Shown here: in pieces, positions 33,361 to 41,757 of the stretch | How positions within the stretch are numbered: position 1 is the stretch's first letter | Layout: each line of letters opens with the position of its first letter | Assembly (NCBI GenBank): GCA_004555205.1 | Contig: SFIY01000012.1 | Location: forward strand, 1 to 64,000 | Origin: Clostridiales bacterium | GTDB lineage: Bacteria; Bacillota; Clostridia; Oscillospirales; Oscillospiraceae | Direction of reading: 5' to 3' | Length of the DNA stretch: 64,000 nucleotides | Position numbers and translations under genes: made by a program | The notes under the pieces: generated by a model | Seen by the model: the letters and a program-made list of their open reading frames with translations, nothing else | Database searches by the model: none | Told to the model about the DNA's origin: nothing

Positions 33361-35028
33361 TTACTTCTCCTTGTTCCAGAGGAATGCCTCCGGCCAGATG
33401 GTGTAGCTGCCGTCAAAGTCGACCTCGATCATGTAAGAGCCGTCGTGCGCTCTCGCGCGCTCCACGGCGGCAGAGAGCTCCGCGGCACTGAAGATCTTCT
33501 CCGCGCCCAAGCCAAGGGCTTTGGCAACTCCCGCGTAATCGGCGCCGCGTAACAGGTCGACACCGTAATAGTGCCCTTCGCCGAACTTGAACAGCTCCTC
33601 CTGCTTGATGTTGCCGTATGCGTGGTCGTTGAAAACGACGATTGTGACATTTTTCGTGAAGCGGCTGATCGTCTCCACATCGCCGAGCGTCATACCCAGC
33701 GAGCCGTCGCCGATGAAGCAGAAAACGTGCTTGTCGGGTTGGGCGAGGGAGGCAGCCAGTGCCGCGGGGATGCTGAAGCCCATGTTGCCGTAGTTGACGG
33801 GCTTAAAGTAGCGGTTCGTGGGCGCAAGCTTGAACAGGTGAGACCATGCGCCGGGGTTACCGGCATCGACGCAGATCATGTCATCATCGCGGAAGCATTT
33901 GTTGAGCTCCGCCATGAGAGCCACAGGCGCAGCCGGCTTTGCGTCAGGGTCGTTGACGGCACCGGCGTACACGCATGCGAGCCAAGCGTCTCTGTCGCGC
34001 TTGAGGGAATCTACCCATGCGGCTCTCTGGGGGCAGCCGCAGGCAGCGACCTTTGCGTTGACCATGTCAAGCACGATGTTCAATTCACCGACCACACCGA
34101 GGCACACGGGGTACTGACGCCCGATCTGCTCGGGAGCAAAGTCCACCTGGATGATATCAGGCAGATTCAACCCCCATCTGTTCGTGGAGACGCTGGACAT
34201 GCTTGAGCCGAGCACCAGCACGCAGTCTGCGTCCTCAAGCACCTTTCGGCTCAGTTCCGTGCCGTGGCGGCTTCTTGCGCCGAACACCAGCGGGTGATCG
34301 GTGGGAACGGAGGAGATGCCGTTGAACGTGGTGACCACAGGTACATTGAGCTTCTCGGCAAGGGCGATGACCTTGTCTCCGCTGTGGCTCATCTTTACGC
34401 CGTTGCCGCACCAGATGGAGACTTTTTTGTAGGTGCATAGCTTTTCGACCAGCGCGTCGATCTTCGCCGCCGAGGGCTCAATGGACATGTCCGCGCAATA
34501 ACTCTCCACACGCTGCGGCACATAGTCGCACTCGCCCTTTTCTATTACATCGCGGTAGAAATCGACAACCACCGGTCCGGGGCGACCGGTCATTGCGACA
34601 CGATACGCTTCGCGCATCGCCCACACGAGAGCGTCCGGATGCCGTACCGGTATGTATTTTTTCACGATGCTGGAGAACAACAGCTCATGGTCCGCCTCCT
34701 GCGCGTCGCCGCGTCCGGCTCCGGCGAGGGTGTTCTGGAACAAAAACGCGATAAGCGGGCTGGAATCCCGCATGGCTCCGCCGATAGAGGTGATGAGATT
34801 TGTTGCGCCGGGACCCGTTGTGGCAAGGCACAGACCGGGCTTGCCGGTGAGCCGTCCGTACACATCGGCTGCGCCGGCGGCTACGCCCTCGTGGCGGGTC
34901 TGGATAAAACGTATATCCGAATCACGGATCGCGTCGGTAAAATAAAGCGTTTGTCCGCCGGGGATACCGAAAACGTATTTCGCCCCCTGCTCCTCAAGTA
35001 CCTTGAGCGCAGCGACTGAAGCTTTCAT
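33361..35028 (-). CDS. ThDP-dependent enzyme (acetolactate synthase / 2-hydroxyacyl-CoA lyase superfamily)
   Basis: 555 residues from the ATG at 35028 (AAAGGAG upstream). Three domains are visible. The N-terminal pyrimidine-binding part has Glu47 in TRHEGVAAGAADVYGR. The middle domain has IWCGNGVKMS and RHGTELSRKVLEDADCVLVLGS. The C-terminal PP-binding part has GDGSLGMTLGDVETISRFTK and FNDHAYGNIK. The family covers acetolactate synthases, oxalyl-CoA decarboxylase and related lyases. With two CoA-transferases beside it, an acyl-CoA or 2-oxoacid substrate is plausible, but none can be named from the sequence. Confidence 0.85.
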   Translation of the reverse strand: MKASVAALKVLEEQGAKYVFGIPGGQTLYFTDAIRDSDIRFIQTRHEGVAAGAADVYGRLTGKPGLCLATTGPGATNLITSIGGAMRDSSPLIAFLFQNTLAGAGRGDAQEADHELLFSSIVKKYIPVRHPDALVWAMREAYRVAMTGRPGPVVVDFYRDVIEKGECDYVPQRVESYCADMSIEPSAAKIDALVEKLCTYKKVSIWCGNGVKMSHSGDKVIALAEKLNVPVVTTFNGISSVPTDHPLVFGARSRHGTELSRKVLEDADCVLVLGSSMSSVSTNRWGLNLPDIIQVDFAPEQIGRQYPVCLGVVGELNIVLDMVNAKVAACGCPQRAAWVDSLKRDRDAWLACVYAGAVNDPDAKPAAPVALMAELNKCFRDDDMICVDAGNPGAWSHLFKLAPTNRYFKPVNYGNMGFSIPAALAASLAQPDKHVFCFIGDGSLGMTLGDVETISRFTKNVTIVVFNDHAYGNIKQEELFKFGEGHYYGVDLLRGADYAGVAKALGLGAEKIFSAAELSAAVERARAHDGSYMIEVDFDGSYTIWPEAFLWNKEK

Positions 35029-35055
35029 TGTTTTTCTCCTTTGAATTAAAAATGT

Positions 35056-35081
35056 ATTATATTGTATTATTGTTAATACAA
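35056..35081 (-). promoter_or_regulatory. Internal operator/promoter before the ThDP gene
   Basis: TTGTATT and AATACAA form a perfect 7-bp inverted repeat with a 6-base spacer (35062-35081), directly beside TATAAT read on the minus strand. The half-site TTGTATT also appears at 41368-41374, over the -10 of the main operon promoter, and at 41442-41448. It may be the binding site of the divergent GntR regulator and an internal start for the enzyme half of the operon. Confidence 0.45.
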
Positions 35082-35160
35082 TGATGCCTATAAAAATATT
35101 GTTGCGCCTGCGGCGTTTTTTGAAAAGAACACCGCCCATTTGCGCAAAATATGGGCTTTT

Positions 35161-35424
35161 TTACTCAGAAAAACTGTCTGCAAGGGCGGACAGCGTGTCC
35201 ACCGCCAGTTGTTCGTCCTCGCCTTCGGCGGTAATGACCACGGTGCTGCCCATGACGAAACTCTGAGAAAGCACCATGATGATGGATTTGGCGTTTACCG
35301 CCTTTTCACCCGGCTTGTTCACCGTGATCTTGGACTTGAAGCCCGCGGCGCAGCGGGTAAACTCGGAGGCGGGACGTGCGTGCAGTCCGGTGGGGTTTTT
35401 GATGACAATCTCTTTCGTTACCAT
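35161..35424 (-). CDS. ptsH: HPr phosphocarrier protein
   Basis: 87 residues. His15 in NPTGLHARPA receives phosphate from Enzyme I, and AKSIIMVLS near residue 47 is the regulatory serine region phosphorylated by HPr kinase in Firmicutes. Length and motifs are canonical. It lies 12 bases after Enzyme I, inside a substrate-specific PTS operon, so it may be a second, dedicated HPr rather than the housekeeping one. Confidence 0.95.
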   Translation of the reverse strand: MVTKEIVIKNPTGLHARPASEFTRCAAGFKSKITVNKPGEKAVNAKSIIMVLSQSFVMGSTVVITAEGEDEQLAVDTLSALADSFSE

Positions 35425-35436
35425 GTTACATTCTCC

Positions 35437-37140
35437 TTATAAAAGTAACTTTACTTCTTTTTCTGTGGTGCATTTCAGGACGTTCTCGGCAAGCTGCTGC
35501 GCCTTACGGGAGTCAAGGTTGCATATCGCAGACTTGACCGATGCCACGGCGGAGGGGCTCATGCTGAGCTTTTCCATGCCCATTCCGATGAGCACGGGAA
35601 CGATCTTGGGGTCGCCGCCCAGCTCGCCGCAAATGCCGACCGTCTTGCCGCGGGCGGAAAACGCCTTGATAATCCCGTCGATAAGACGCAGCACGGAGGG
35701 ATGATAGCTCATATAATACGGACGGACGATCGGATTCATACGGTCGACTGCCAGGGTATACTGGCAAAGATCGTTGCTTCCGATGCTGCAAAAGTCGCAC
35801 TCCTCCGCGGCTTCCTCCGCCATGACGGCGATGGACGGCGTTTCTATCATGATCCCGATGGGCACATCGCGCTTGAAAGGAACACCCTCGCGTGCAAGCT
35901 CGTCGCACACATCCTTGCAGAAGGCTTTGGCTTTGCGGATATCCTCAATGCTGCTGGCCATGGGGAACATAATCCACAGGTTGCCGTTGACCGCCGCACG
36001 GAACGCCGCGCGAAGCTGCGTGCGGAAGATTCCGGGCATGGCAAAGCACAGACGGAGCGCACGCAGCCCGAGGAAGGGATTGTCCTCCTGGGGAATGGCA
36101 ATGCAGTCGGTCTTTTTGTCGCCGCCGATGTCCAGCGTGCGCAGTATCACCGGACGCGAACCGAAGTACCGCAGCGTTCTGGAGTATATCTCATACTGCT
36201 CCTCCTCGCTGGGGAGCTCCTTCCGCGAAAGATACAGAAACTCGCTGCGGAACAGTCCGACGCCGTCCACATACGGGAGAAACGGTCTGTAGTGCGTGTC
36301 GTCGGGATCACCGATGTTCAGATTGACGCTGATCCGCTTGCCGTCGCGTGTTACGGGCTGCATGGGGAGGAATGCGCGTTCATAATCCTGTATGCGCTTG
36401 AATTCATCCTGCTTTTCCCTGTAGTGCGCAAGCTGCTCGGCGGTCGGCTTCGTGATCAATATGCCCTCTATGCCGTCAAGTATGGCATCCATGCCGTCGC
36501 TCACGTCGCCGAGTATGCCGGGAACGCCGAGTACCGCGGGAATACCGAAGCTGCGGGCAAGTATCGCCGTATGGGACGTCATGCCGCCCACCTCGGTTAC
36601 AATCCCCGCGACGCGGGAACTGTCCAGCGTGACGGTCTGGGAGGGGATAAGATCGTGCGCTACCAGCAAAGTGTTTTCGGGAAGGTCGGTAAGACTGACG
36701 GCAGGGGGTGCGTTCAGCAGTGCCCGCTGCAGTCTGTCGGACACGTCCTTCAGATCTATTGAGCGTTCGCGCATGAGAGGATCCTCCATGTCCGCAAACA
36801 CCGCCGCGTACATGTCGTAAATTGAAGCAATGGCCCACTGCGCGCATTTGCCCTCGTCCAGTATCGCGTTTTCTATCTCCTCGCGTACTTGGATGTCCTG
36901 CAATATGTCGATGTGTGCCTGGAATATTTTCGCCTTGTCCTCATCGTGCTTGGCGCAGTGCGCATATACTTCCTGCAACTGCGCCTCTGCCTTGGCGATG
37001 GCTGCGTGATAGCAATCGATTTCTGCGCGGCGCAGTACTTCATCGATATGTTTTTCCTCTACAGGGAGGGTCTGATCGCCGTAGCAGAATATCTTGGCGA
37101 TCGCTACACCGCGAGATGCGGCACATCCTTGGTATTTCAT
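35437..37140 (-). CDS. ptsI: PTS Enzyme I (phosphoenolpyruvate-protein phosphotransferase)
   Basis: 567 residues, the normal length. The N-terminal half has the phosphorylated His190 in GGMTSHTAILARSFGIPA. The C-terminal PEP-binding barrel has GVGLFRSEFLYL, RTLDIGGDKK, PFLGLRALR, IMIETPSI, EECDFCSIGSNDLCQYTLAVDR and GICGELGGDP. It passes phosphate from PEP to HPr. Its place between sugar-specific genes implies a self-contained PTS. Confidence 0.96.
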   Translation of the reverse strand: MKYQGCAASRGVAIAKIFCYGDQTLPVEEKHIDEVLRRAEIDCYHAAIAKAEAQLQEVYAHCAKHDEDKAKIFQAHIDILQDIQVREEIENAILDEGKCAQWAIASIYDMYAAVFADMEDPLMRERSIDLKDVSDRLQRALLNAPPAVSLTDLPENTLLVAHDLIPSQTVTLDSSRVAGIVTEVGGMTSHTAILARSFGIPAVLGVPGILGDVSDGMDAILDGIEGILITKPTAEQLAHYREKQDEFKRIQDYERAFLPMQPVTRDGKRISVNLNIGDPDDTHYRPFLPYVDGVGLFRSEFLYLSRKELPSEEEQYEIYSRTLRYFGSRPVILRTLDIGGDKKTDCIAIPQEDNPFLGLRALRLCFAMPGIFRTQLRAAFRAAVNGNLWIMFPMASSIEDIRKAKAFCKDVCDELAREGVPFKRDVPIGIMIETPSIAVMAEEAAEECDFCSIGSNDLCQYTLAVDRMNPIVRPYYMSYHPSVLRLIDGIIKAFSARGKTVGICGELGGDPKIVPVLIGMGMEKLSMSPSAVASVKSAICNLDSRKAQQLAENVLKCTTEKEVKLLL

Positions 37141-37161
37141 GCCTATCCTCTCCTCGTCTCT

Positions 37162-37812
37162 TTATTTTACATACTCTGTGAGCTCTTTCAGCGAGCTTAC
37201 GCGCGCCGCGCACGGGACCGAATCGGCAGCATCGGGCTTCCGGAAGCCCTCACCGCACATGAGCGGGATGAAATCGACCCCCGCCTCTGCCGCAGCGTAC
37301 CCGTCATAGGGGCTGTCGCCGATCATGACCGCCTCTGAGCGGTCTGTACACCCCAGTGCCGCAAGACACTCGCGTATCATCTTTGCCTTGTCGCCGAGGG
37401 AGTTGTCCAGATTCAGACATATATAATCCGTCAGCTTGTCCAGACCGGTCGCCTGCAGCGTCCTTGTGGCAAGCTGGTGTTGCTTGAGCGTCGCTATGGC
37501 ACTCTTGTGCCCCAGCCTCCGTATCTTCTCAAGCACTTCAAAGGCACCGTCAAAGACCTTGGTCTTATCGATTCCGATCTCCATGTAAGAATCCCGATAG
37601 ACACGGGTCATATCTTCTGTTTCCTCGAGCGTTACGCTGTAATACTTCATGAACGATTCCTTCAGCGGGGGACCGATGAAAGCGCCGCGCAGCTTCGCGC
37701 GACCCAGCGCGGGCAGCCCCAGCCTTCTTTCCATCTCCTCAAGAGAAGCAATGATCCCGTCGGTGCTGTCCACCAGCGTACCGTCCATGTCAAAAATAAA
37801 ATATCTGTACAT
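37162..37812 (-). CDS. HAD-family phosphatase (phosphoglycolate phosphatase-like)
   Basis: 216 residues from MYRYFIFDMDGTLVDSTDG; a start three codons upstream is possible. DMDGT holds the nucleophile Asp, SAIATLK carries motif II, and GDKAKMI with MIGDSPYDGYAAAEAG motifs III/IV. The PGP/Gph group hydrolyses small phosphate esters. In a PTS operon it could remove phosphate from an imported phosphorylated compound, which would explain why no kinase or aldolase is present. Confidence 0.85.
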   Translation of the reverse strand: MYRYFIFDMDGTLVDSTDGIIASLEEMERRLGLPALGRAKLRGAFIGPPLKESFMKYYSVTLEETEDMTRVYRDSYMEIGIDKTKVFDGAFEVLEKIRRLGHKSAIATLKQHQLATRTLQATGLDKLTDYICLNLDNSLGDKAKMIRECLAALGCTDRSEAVMIGDSPYDGYAAAEAGVDFIPLMCGEGFRKPDAADSVPCAARVSSLKELTEYVK

Positions 37813-37850
37813 AAAAAACATTCTCTGTGATGTATATTATCGCTGCATCG

Positions 37851-37906
37851 TATATGCCGCTTGCCGTTTTCCGCATCTCCCCACGGGAAACGGCAGACGG
37901 CATATA
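37851..37906 (-). other. Long intercistronic hairpin
   Basis: TATATGCCG pairs with CGGCATATA at the ends, and TTGCCGTTTTCC with GGGAAACGGCA inside. It lies between the amidohydrolase and HAD genes without a T tract. It may stabilise the upstream transcript or reduce read-through. Confidence 0.5.
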
Positions 37907-37925
37907 TGAAAAAGAAAGCCGTGGG

Positions 37926-38654
37926 TCAGAGAAGCTTCCAGAGCTTCAGGGCATTGGTGCGGAAGATCTTGTCCCTTGCCGCGTCGTCGAGTTCATAGTG
38001 GTCGAACTTCACGATCTCACTTCCGGGGTACTTGTAGGGCCAATCGGTGGCGAAAATAATGCGGTCGGGACCGAGCTCGTCAAGAGCCTTTTCGATAACG
38101 GGGATCTCCACCTGTCCCGCCGTGTCGACGTAGACATTCGGCAGATCCTTGACGCACTCGACACAGCCGTAGCCGAAATCGAGATAGCCGATGTGAGCAA
38201 AAACGAACGTGGCTTTCGGATGCCGTTTGGCGATAGCCGCCCACTGCTGCGGCAGGGACAAAGGCGCCGTGCCGGTGTGGCAGAGGATAGGAACGCCGTA
38301 AGGCTCTATGGCTTCGACAATACCGTCAAGGGCGGTGTTGTTGTCGGGGAAATAACCGTGCTTCCAGGAATGGAATTTGATGCCGCGCATACCCGGGGTA
38401 TCAAGGCAGCGGCGCACCTCGTCGATAGCATGGGGCTCTCTGGGATTGATATAGCCAAACCCGACAATGCGGTCGGGGTGGTCTTTAACGGCCTGCATCA
38501 CACGATCATTCAGCTCGGGAGTGAGCACACCGTTCAGGATGGAAAGGCCGGATCTCTCGATGTCAAAGCGATCCATCGACCGCAGCAGATCGTCCACGGT
38601 ATAGTTGGTTCCGCGGCTGCTTTTGCCCATGTGGACATGGAAATCATTAATCAT
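37926..38654 (-). CDS. Amidohydrolase-family (amidohydrolase 2 / ACMSD-like) protein
   Basis: 242 residues. MINDFHVHMG gives the HxH metal site, PILCHTGTAPL and FVFAHIGYLDFGYG the later histidines, and IIFATDWPYKYPGSEI the closing Asp. The TIM-barrel group includes lactonases of the 2-pyrone-4,6-dicarboxylate type and decarboxylases. A lactone or cyclic acid derived from the imported compound could be its substrate. It starts the enzyme part of the operon after the PTS permease. Confidence 0.8.
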   Translation of the reverse strand: MINDFHVHMGKSSRGTNYTVDDLLRSMDRFDIERSGLSILNGVLTPELNDRVMQAVKDHPDRIVGFGYINPREPHAIDEVRRCLDTPGMRGIKFHSWKHGYFPDNNTALDGIVEAIEPYGVPILCHTGTAPLSLPQQWAAIAKRHPKATFVFAHIGYLDFGYGCVECVKDLPNVYVDTAGQVEIPVIEKALDELGPDRIIFATDWPYKYPGSEIVKFDHYELDDAARDKIFRTNALKLWKLL

Positions 38655-38689
38655 TTTAACACACCTCCTGTGTTCTGTTGAAAATGTCC

Positions 38690-38722
38690 CTTGTATCAGC
38701 CGGAAAAACCGGCTGATACAAG
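38690..38722 (-). other. Perfect intercistronic hairpin between PTS EIID and amidohydrolase genes
   Basis: CTTGTATCAGCCGG and CCGGCTGATACAAG form a perfect 14-bp stem with a five-base loop. The minus-strand sequence after it is not T-rich. Such stems often mark processing or partial termination that sets the transporter-to-enzyme ratio. Confidence 0.6.
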
Positions 38723-38732
38723 GGTAAGATGA

Positions 38733-39548
38733 TTACATAATGCCGAGATAGGTGCAGCCAATAGCAAAGAGCATGATGATGAACATCAGCAGGATAGCCG
38801 ACACCTTGCGTTTGCTGAGCACCTTGTATACACCGAAGGTGAGCAGCACCGGCAGCAGGGCGGGCAGCAGGGAGTTCAGGGTCTCCTGAATATTGATGGT
38901 CGCGTCGCCTGCGGTATAAACAATGTTCAGATTGAATGCCACGTTTGACACGACGAATCCGCCTATGACTATGTAAGCCGCAACGGAAGCCAGTTCGGTG
39001 ATCTTGCCGATGAGACCGGACTTCTGCAGGTCTGCCACCAACTGAACGCCCTTTTCATAGCCCTTGAACACGCCGAGATAGCGCACACCGAGGGTAATGA
39101 TGGACATACCGATGAGGAACAGCAGGGGACCGAGCACGCTGCCGGAAAGTGCCAGAGAGCAGGCGATACCGGCAAGAATGGGGCGTGCGGTGCCGTTGAT
39201 AAGGCTGTCGCCGAGCGCGGCGAGGGGACCCATAAGCGCGGTCTTGGTGGAGTCGATGCTCTCGGGCTCGATGTCCTTATCCACGACCAGACGCTCTTCC
39301 ATCGCGGCGGAAACGCCGATGGGGATGGAAGCCACCATGGGCTGGGTAAGGAACATCTGCATATGACGATCGATAGCTTCCTGCTTCTCTTCGGGCGTAT
39401 CGTAATACTTCTCGATGATGGGACTCATCGCGTGCGTAAAGCCGATATTCTGCATACGCTCGAAGTTCAGGCAGCTTCTAATGAAGAATTGGCTGCGGTA
39501 AATATGCCAAAGGTCTTTTTTGGTCAGTCTCTGATCTGTATTTTTCAT
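38733..39548 (-). CDS. PTS mannose-family IID component
   Basis: 271 residues: LTKKDLWHIYRSQFFIRSCLNFERMQN is the IID signature (H-x-x-W-R-x-x-x), followed by GFTHAMSPIIEKYYD and GPLAALGDSLINGTARPILAGIA. Four to five transmembrane helices fill the C-terminal half. It forms the membrane channel with IIC. Confidence 0.94.
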   Translation of the reverse strand: MKNTDQRLTKKDLWHIYRSQFFIRSCLNFERMQNIGFTHAMSPIIEKYYDTPEEKQEAIDRHMQMFLTQPMVASIPIGVSAAMEERLVVDKDIEPESIDSTKTALMGPLAALGDSLINGTARPILAGIACSLALSGSVLGPLLFLIGMSIITLGVRYLGVFKGYEKGVQLVADLQKSGLIGKITELASVAAYIVIGGFVVSNVAFNLNIVYTAGDATINIQETLNSLLPALLPVLLTFGVYKVLSKRKVSAILLMFIIMLFAIGCTYLGIM

Positions 39549-39562
39549 TTACGCCGCCTCCT

Positions 39563-40315
39563 TCACGCAGTTTGTACGGTTTTGTTGCTGATGAAGTAGT
39601 TGTGCAGGAACACACAAGCTACCGCGATGACGCCGATGCCCACATTGTTGATGCCGAGGAACGCTGCCGCGACATAACCGACAACGAAGTACGGCCACAG
39701 CTTCTTGCACTTGATGGTGGTCAGCAGCATACCGAAACCGACCGCAGCAAGCATTCCGCCGCCGTTTGCGAAACCGTTGAGAAGCGTGGTGGGGAGCTTG
39801 TCGATAAACGCAACGACATACTCTGCGCCGAAGTATACGGCAAAAAAGGTGGGCAGGCCGTAGAACACGGCGTTGAGAGCCAGCGCGATGTAATTGCCCC
39901 AGCGAACGCGCCTCAGATTACCCTTCTTGCTGCCGCGCTCGACCCAGTGCAGGATCGCGACGTTGACAACGCTGTACTGCAGTGTGTTCATGGTCTGACC
40001 GATCAGCGCAACGGGGATAGCGGTTGCAATGGCGACCTCAGTGCCGCCGCCGCTGAGAACGGCGATAGCAGTCGCGATCGCAGCGGACAGAGTGACGTCC
40101 GGCGCGACAGCGGTGCCCACAAACACGGAGGCAAGGAACATGAGCTCCACAGTTGCGCCCACGATAAGACCCGTCTGCAGATCTCCCATGATGATACCGA
40201 CTACGACGCCGGTGATGATAGCTCTTGTGGTCTGGAGCTGCAGGGTCTGTTCATCGATCATCGCCCACGTGACCCACAATGCCACAAGAAGTGCTTGGAC
40301 AAAAAGCATTTTCAA
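39563..40315 (-). CDS. PTS mannose/sorbose-family IIC component
   Basis: 250 residues with at least six hydrophobic helices. TRAIITGVVVGIIMGDLQTGLIVGATVELMFL and GTAVAPDVTLSAAIATAIAV are the IIC signature. It pairs with IID, 14 bases downstream, to make the permease. The substrate cannot be read from the sequence, and mannose-type systems also carry amino sugars and sugar-amino-acid conjugates. Confidence 0.94.
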   Translation of the reverse strand: MKMLFVQALLVALWVTWAMIDEQTLQLQTTRAIITGVVVGIIMGDLQTGLIVGATVELMFLASVFVGTAVAPDVTLSAAIATAIAVLSGGGTEVAIATAIPVALIGQTMNTLQYSVVNVAILHWVERGSKKGNLRRVRWGNYIALALNAVFYGLPTFFAVYFGAEYVVAFIDKLPTTLLNGFANGGGMLAAVGFGMLLTTIKCKKLWPYFVVGYVAAAFLGINNVGIGVIAVACVFLHNYFISNKTVQTA

Positions 40316-40342
40316 TCCTCCTTAACATTTTTTCTAACAGGA

Positions 40343-40370
40343 ATCCCCACTCGGTCTTTCCGAGCGGGAT
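40343..40370 (-). other. Intercistronic hairpin between PTS IIB and IIC genes
   Basis: ATCCC/GGGAT and CTCGG/CCGAG pair around TCTTT with a small internal loop. It has no T tract. With the stems at 38690 and 37851 it is one of three hairpins at gene junctions of this operon. Confidence 0.45.
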
Positions 40371-40384
40371 CCGGATAGACAGGT

Positions 40385-40867
40385 TTACTTGCGCAGCATA
40401 TCGGCCATGTTCTGCGCCTTCTCCGAGGGCACGATCTGTACTTCCAGTTCAATGCCCCTGTCGAGCAACTGCTTGTACTCGTCGATGTCCTGCGCGTTGA
40501 GCCAAACGCTCTTGGAATACTTCTGGCGACCGTTTCCGGAGCTCACATTTCCAACGTTGATCTTGTCGATGCCGACGTCCTGCTCCGTCAAACGCAGTGC
40601 CGATGCAGAATTGCGCATAATGAGCAGCACCTTTCCCCGCTCCAGACTGTCGCTGCGGAGCAGCTCTGCCGCCTGATCCACGGTTTTGATCGCGAGCTTT
40701 ATGTTGGGAGGGCACGCCATCTCAAGCATCATCTTCTGAAGATCGTCTCCCGCCGCCTTGTCATCCGCTACGATGATCGTGTTGCAGCGCAGCACATTTA
40801 CCCATGACGCAACGATCTGTCCGTGAATAAGTCTGTCGTCAATCCTAACGTGTCCGAGTTTTTCCAT
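40385..40867 (-). CDS. PTS mannose/sorbose-family IIB component
   Basis: 160 residues from the ATG at 40867, 8 bases after GAGAGG. HVRIDDRLIHGQIVASWV holds the phosphorylated His15, and TIIVADDKAAGDDLQKMML and VGNVSSGNG are family motifs. It takes phosphate from IIA and passes it to the substrate in the permease. Confidence 0.94.
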   Translation of the reverse strand: MEKLGHVRIDDRLIHGQIVASWVNVLRCNTIIVADDKAAGDDLQKMMLEMACPPNIKLAIKTVDQAAELLRSDSLERGKVLLIMRNSASALRLTEQDVGIDKINVGNVSSGNGRQKYSKSVWLNAQDIDEYKQLLDRGIELEVQIVPSEKAQNMADMLRK

Positions 40868-40903
40868 TTGAAGCACCTCTCTTTACGTTATAGTGTTATT
40901 ACG

Positions 40904-41296
40904 TTATAGTGTTATTTCACGAACGGAGAACTTGCCCACCTCAACGAGATCGTCTATGGAATCGGCAAGACTTTCGCCGTTCGCTTTGCTCTCAAAGAAC
41001 TGCACCAGCAGCGGTATGCTCAGACCTGCGACCACCCTGATCTTCGGGTTCTTGATCTTCATCACCGTGGCTGCATTGCAGGGACTGCCGCCCTTGATGT
41101 CCGTGAGTACGAGGATCTCCTCGCAATCTCTGAGCGCATCGACGGCGTTTGTGAAGTGTTCCAGCAGCATGTCAAGGCTATCGCCGGGGCAAAACCCGAT
41201 CGTCTCCACCTGCTCCTGCTTGCCGACAAGCATTTCTGCGGCATCCAAGGCACTTGCGGCAAATTTTCCGTGTGTCGCGATTATCAATCCGGTCAT
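40904..41296 (-). CDS. PTS mannose-family IIA component
   Basis: 130 residues from the ATG at 41296, which sits after GGAGG. LIIATHGKFAASAL carries the active His9, and EILVLTDIKGGSPCNAA is the second family motif. It is the first gene of the operon and is phosphorylated by HPr. Confidence 0.94.
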   Translation of the reverse strand: MTGLIIATHGKFAASALDAAEMLVGKQEQVETIGFCPGDSLDMLLEHFTNAVDALRDCEEILVLTDIKGGSPCNAATVMKIKNPKIRVVAGLSIPLLVQFFESKANGESLADSIDDLVEVGKFSVREITL

Positions 41297-41370
41297 ATGT
41301 TCCTCCTGTCCGGTGCGGTAGCCTGCGCAGTGGTATTCTGCGTTCCACATGAATATTGTCTTTATTTTGT

Positions 41371-41399
41371 ATTGTAGCAGAGAAAGATTAATTGCACAA
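41371..41399 (-). promoter_or_regulatory. Main promoter of the PTS operon
   Basis: On the minus strand TTGTGC and TACAAT are 17 bases apart, about 70 bases before the IIA start. The region 41400-41757 up to the GntR gene is AT-rich, contains TTGTATT half-sites and no other gene. Confidence 0.65.
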
Positions 41400-41757
41400 G
41401 TCAAAATTGCATTGTTATTGTATCTTTGGGTACCAAAAATTTTGTATTAGTTTTGTCTATTTTGTCCAAATACGGTATTCTCGTCATAATGAAGCATAAA
41501 TTTGCAAATTAAAATTGACTTTTTAAAGCATTTGTGATACTAATTAATAGTAAATGTTGGTAAATGTGTGTGACAAGTTGTTCATGTATATCATTTACCC
41601 GCCGTATTGAGCCGTAAGGATCTGCATGGAATATTATGCCCCCAGTCCCGAAAACCGCGGGGTATGCTTTCCGGCGATGAAGGCTCCATGCGGTGCCCTC
41701 TTCAAAAAGGGGACATTTTCAAGTCTGTTTTACGGCACGGCCGCATGGAGGGTCTGT

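Noticed and set aside
30450..35028. Simple oxalate degradation (formyl-CoA transferase plus oxalyl-CoA decarboxylase)
   Set aside because: The CaiB-like and ThDP genes would fit, but the PTS, class I CoA-transferase, dehydrogenase and phosphatase in the same operon have no place in that pathway.
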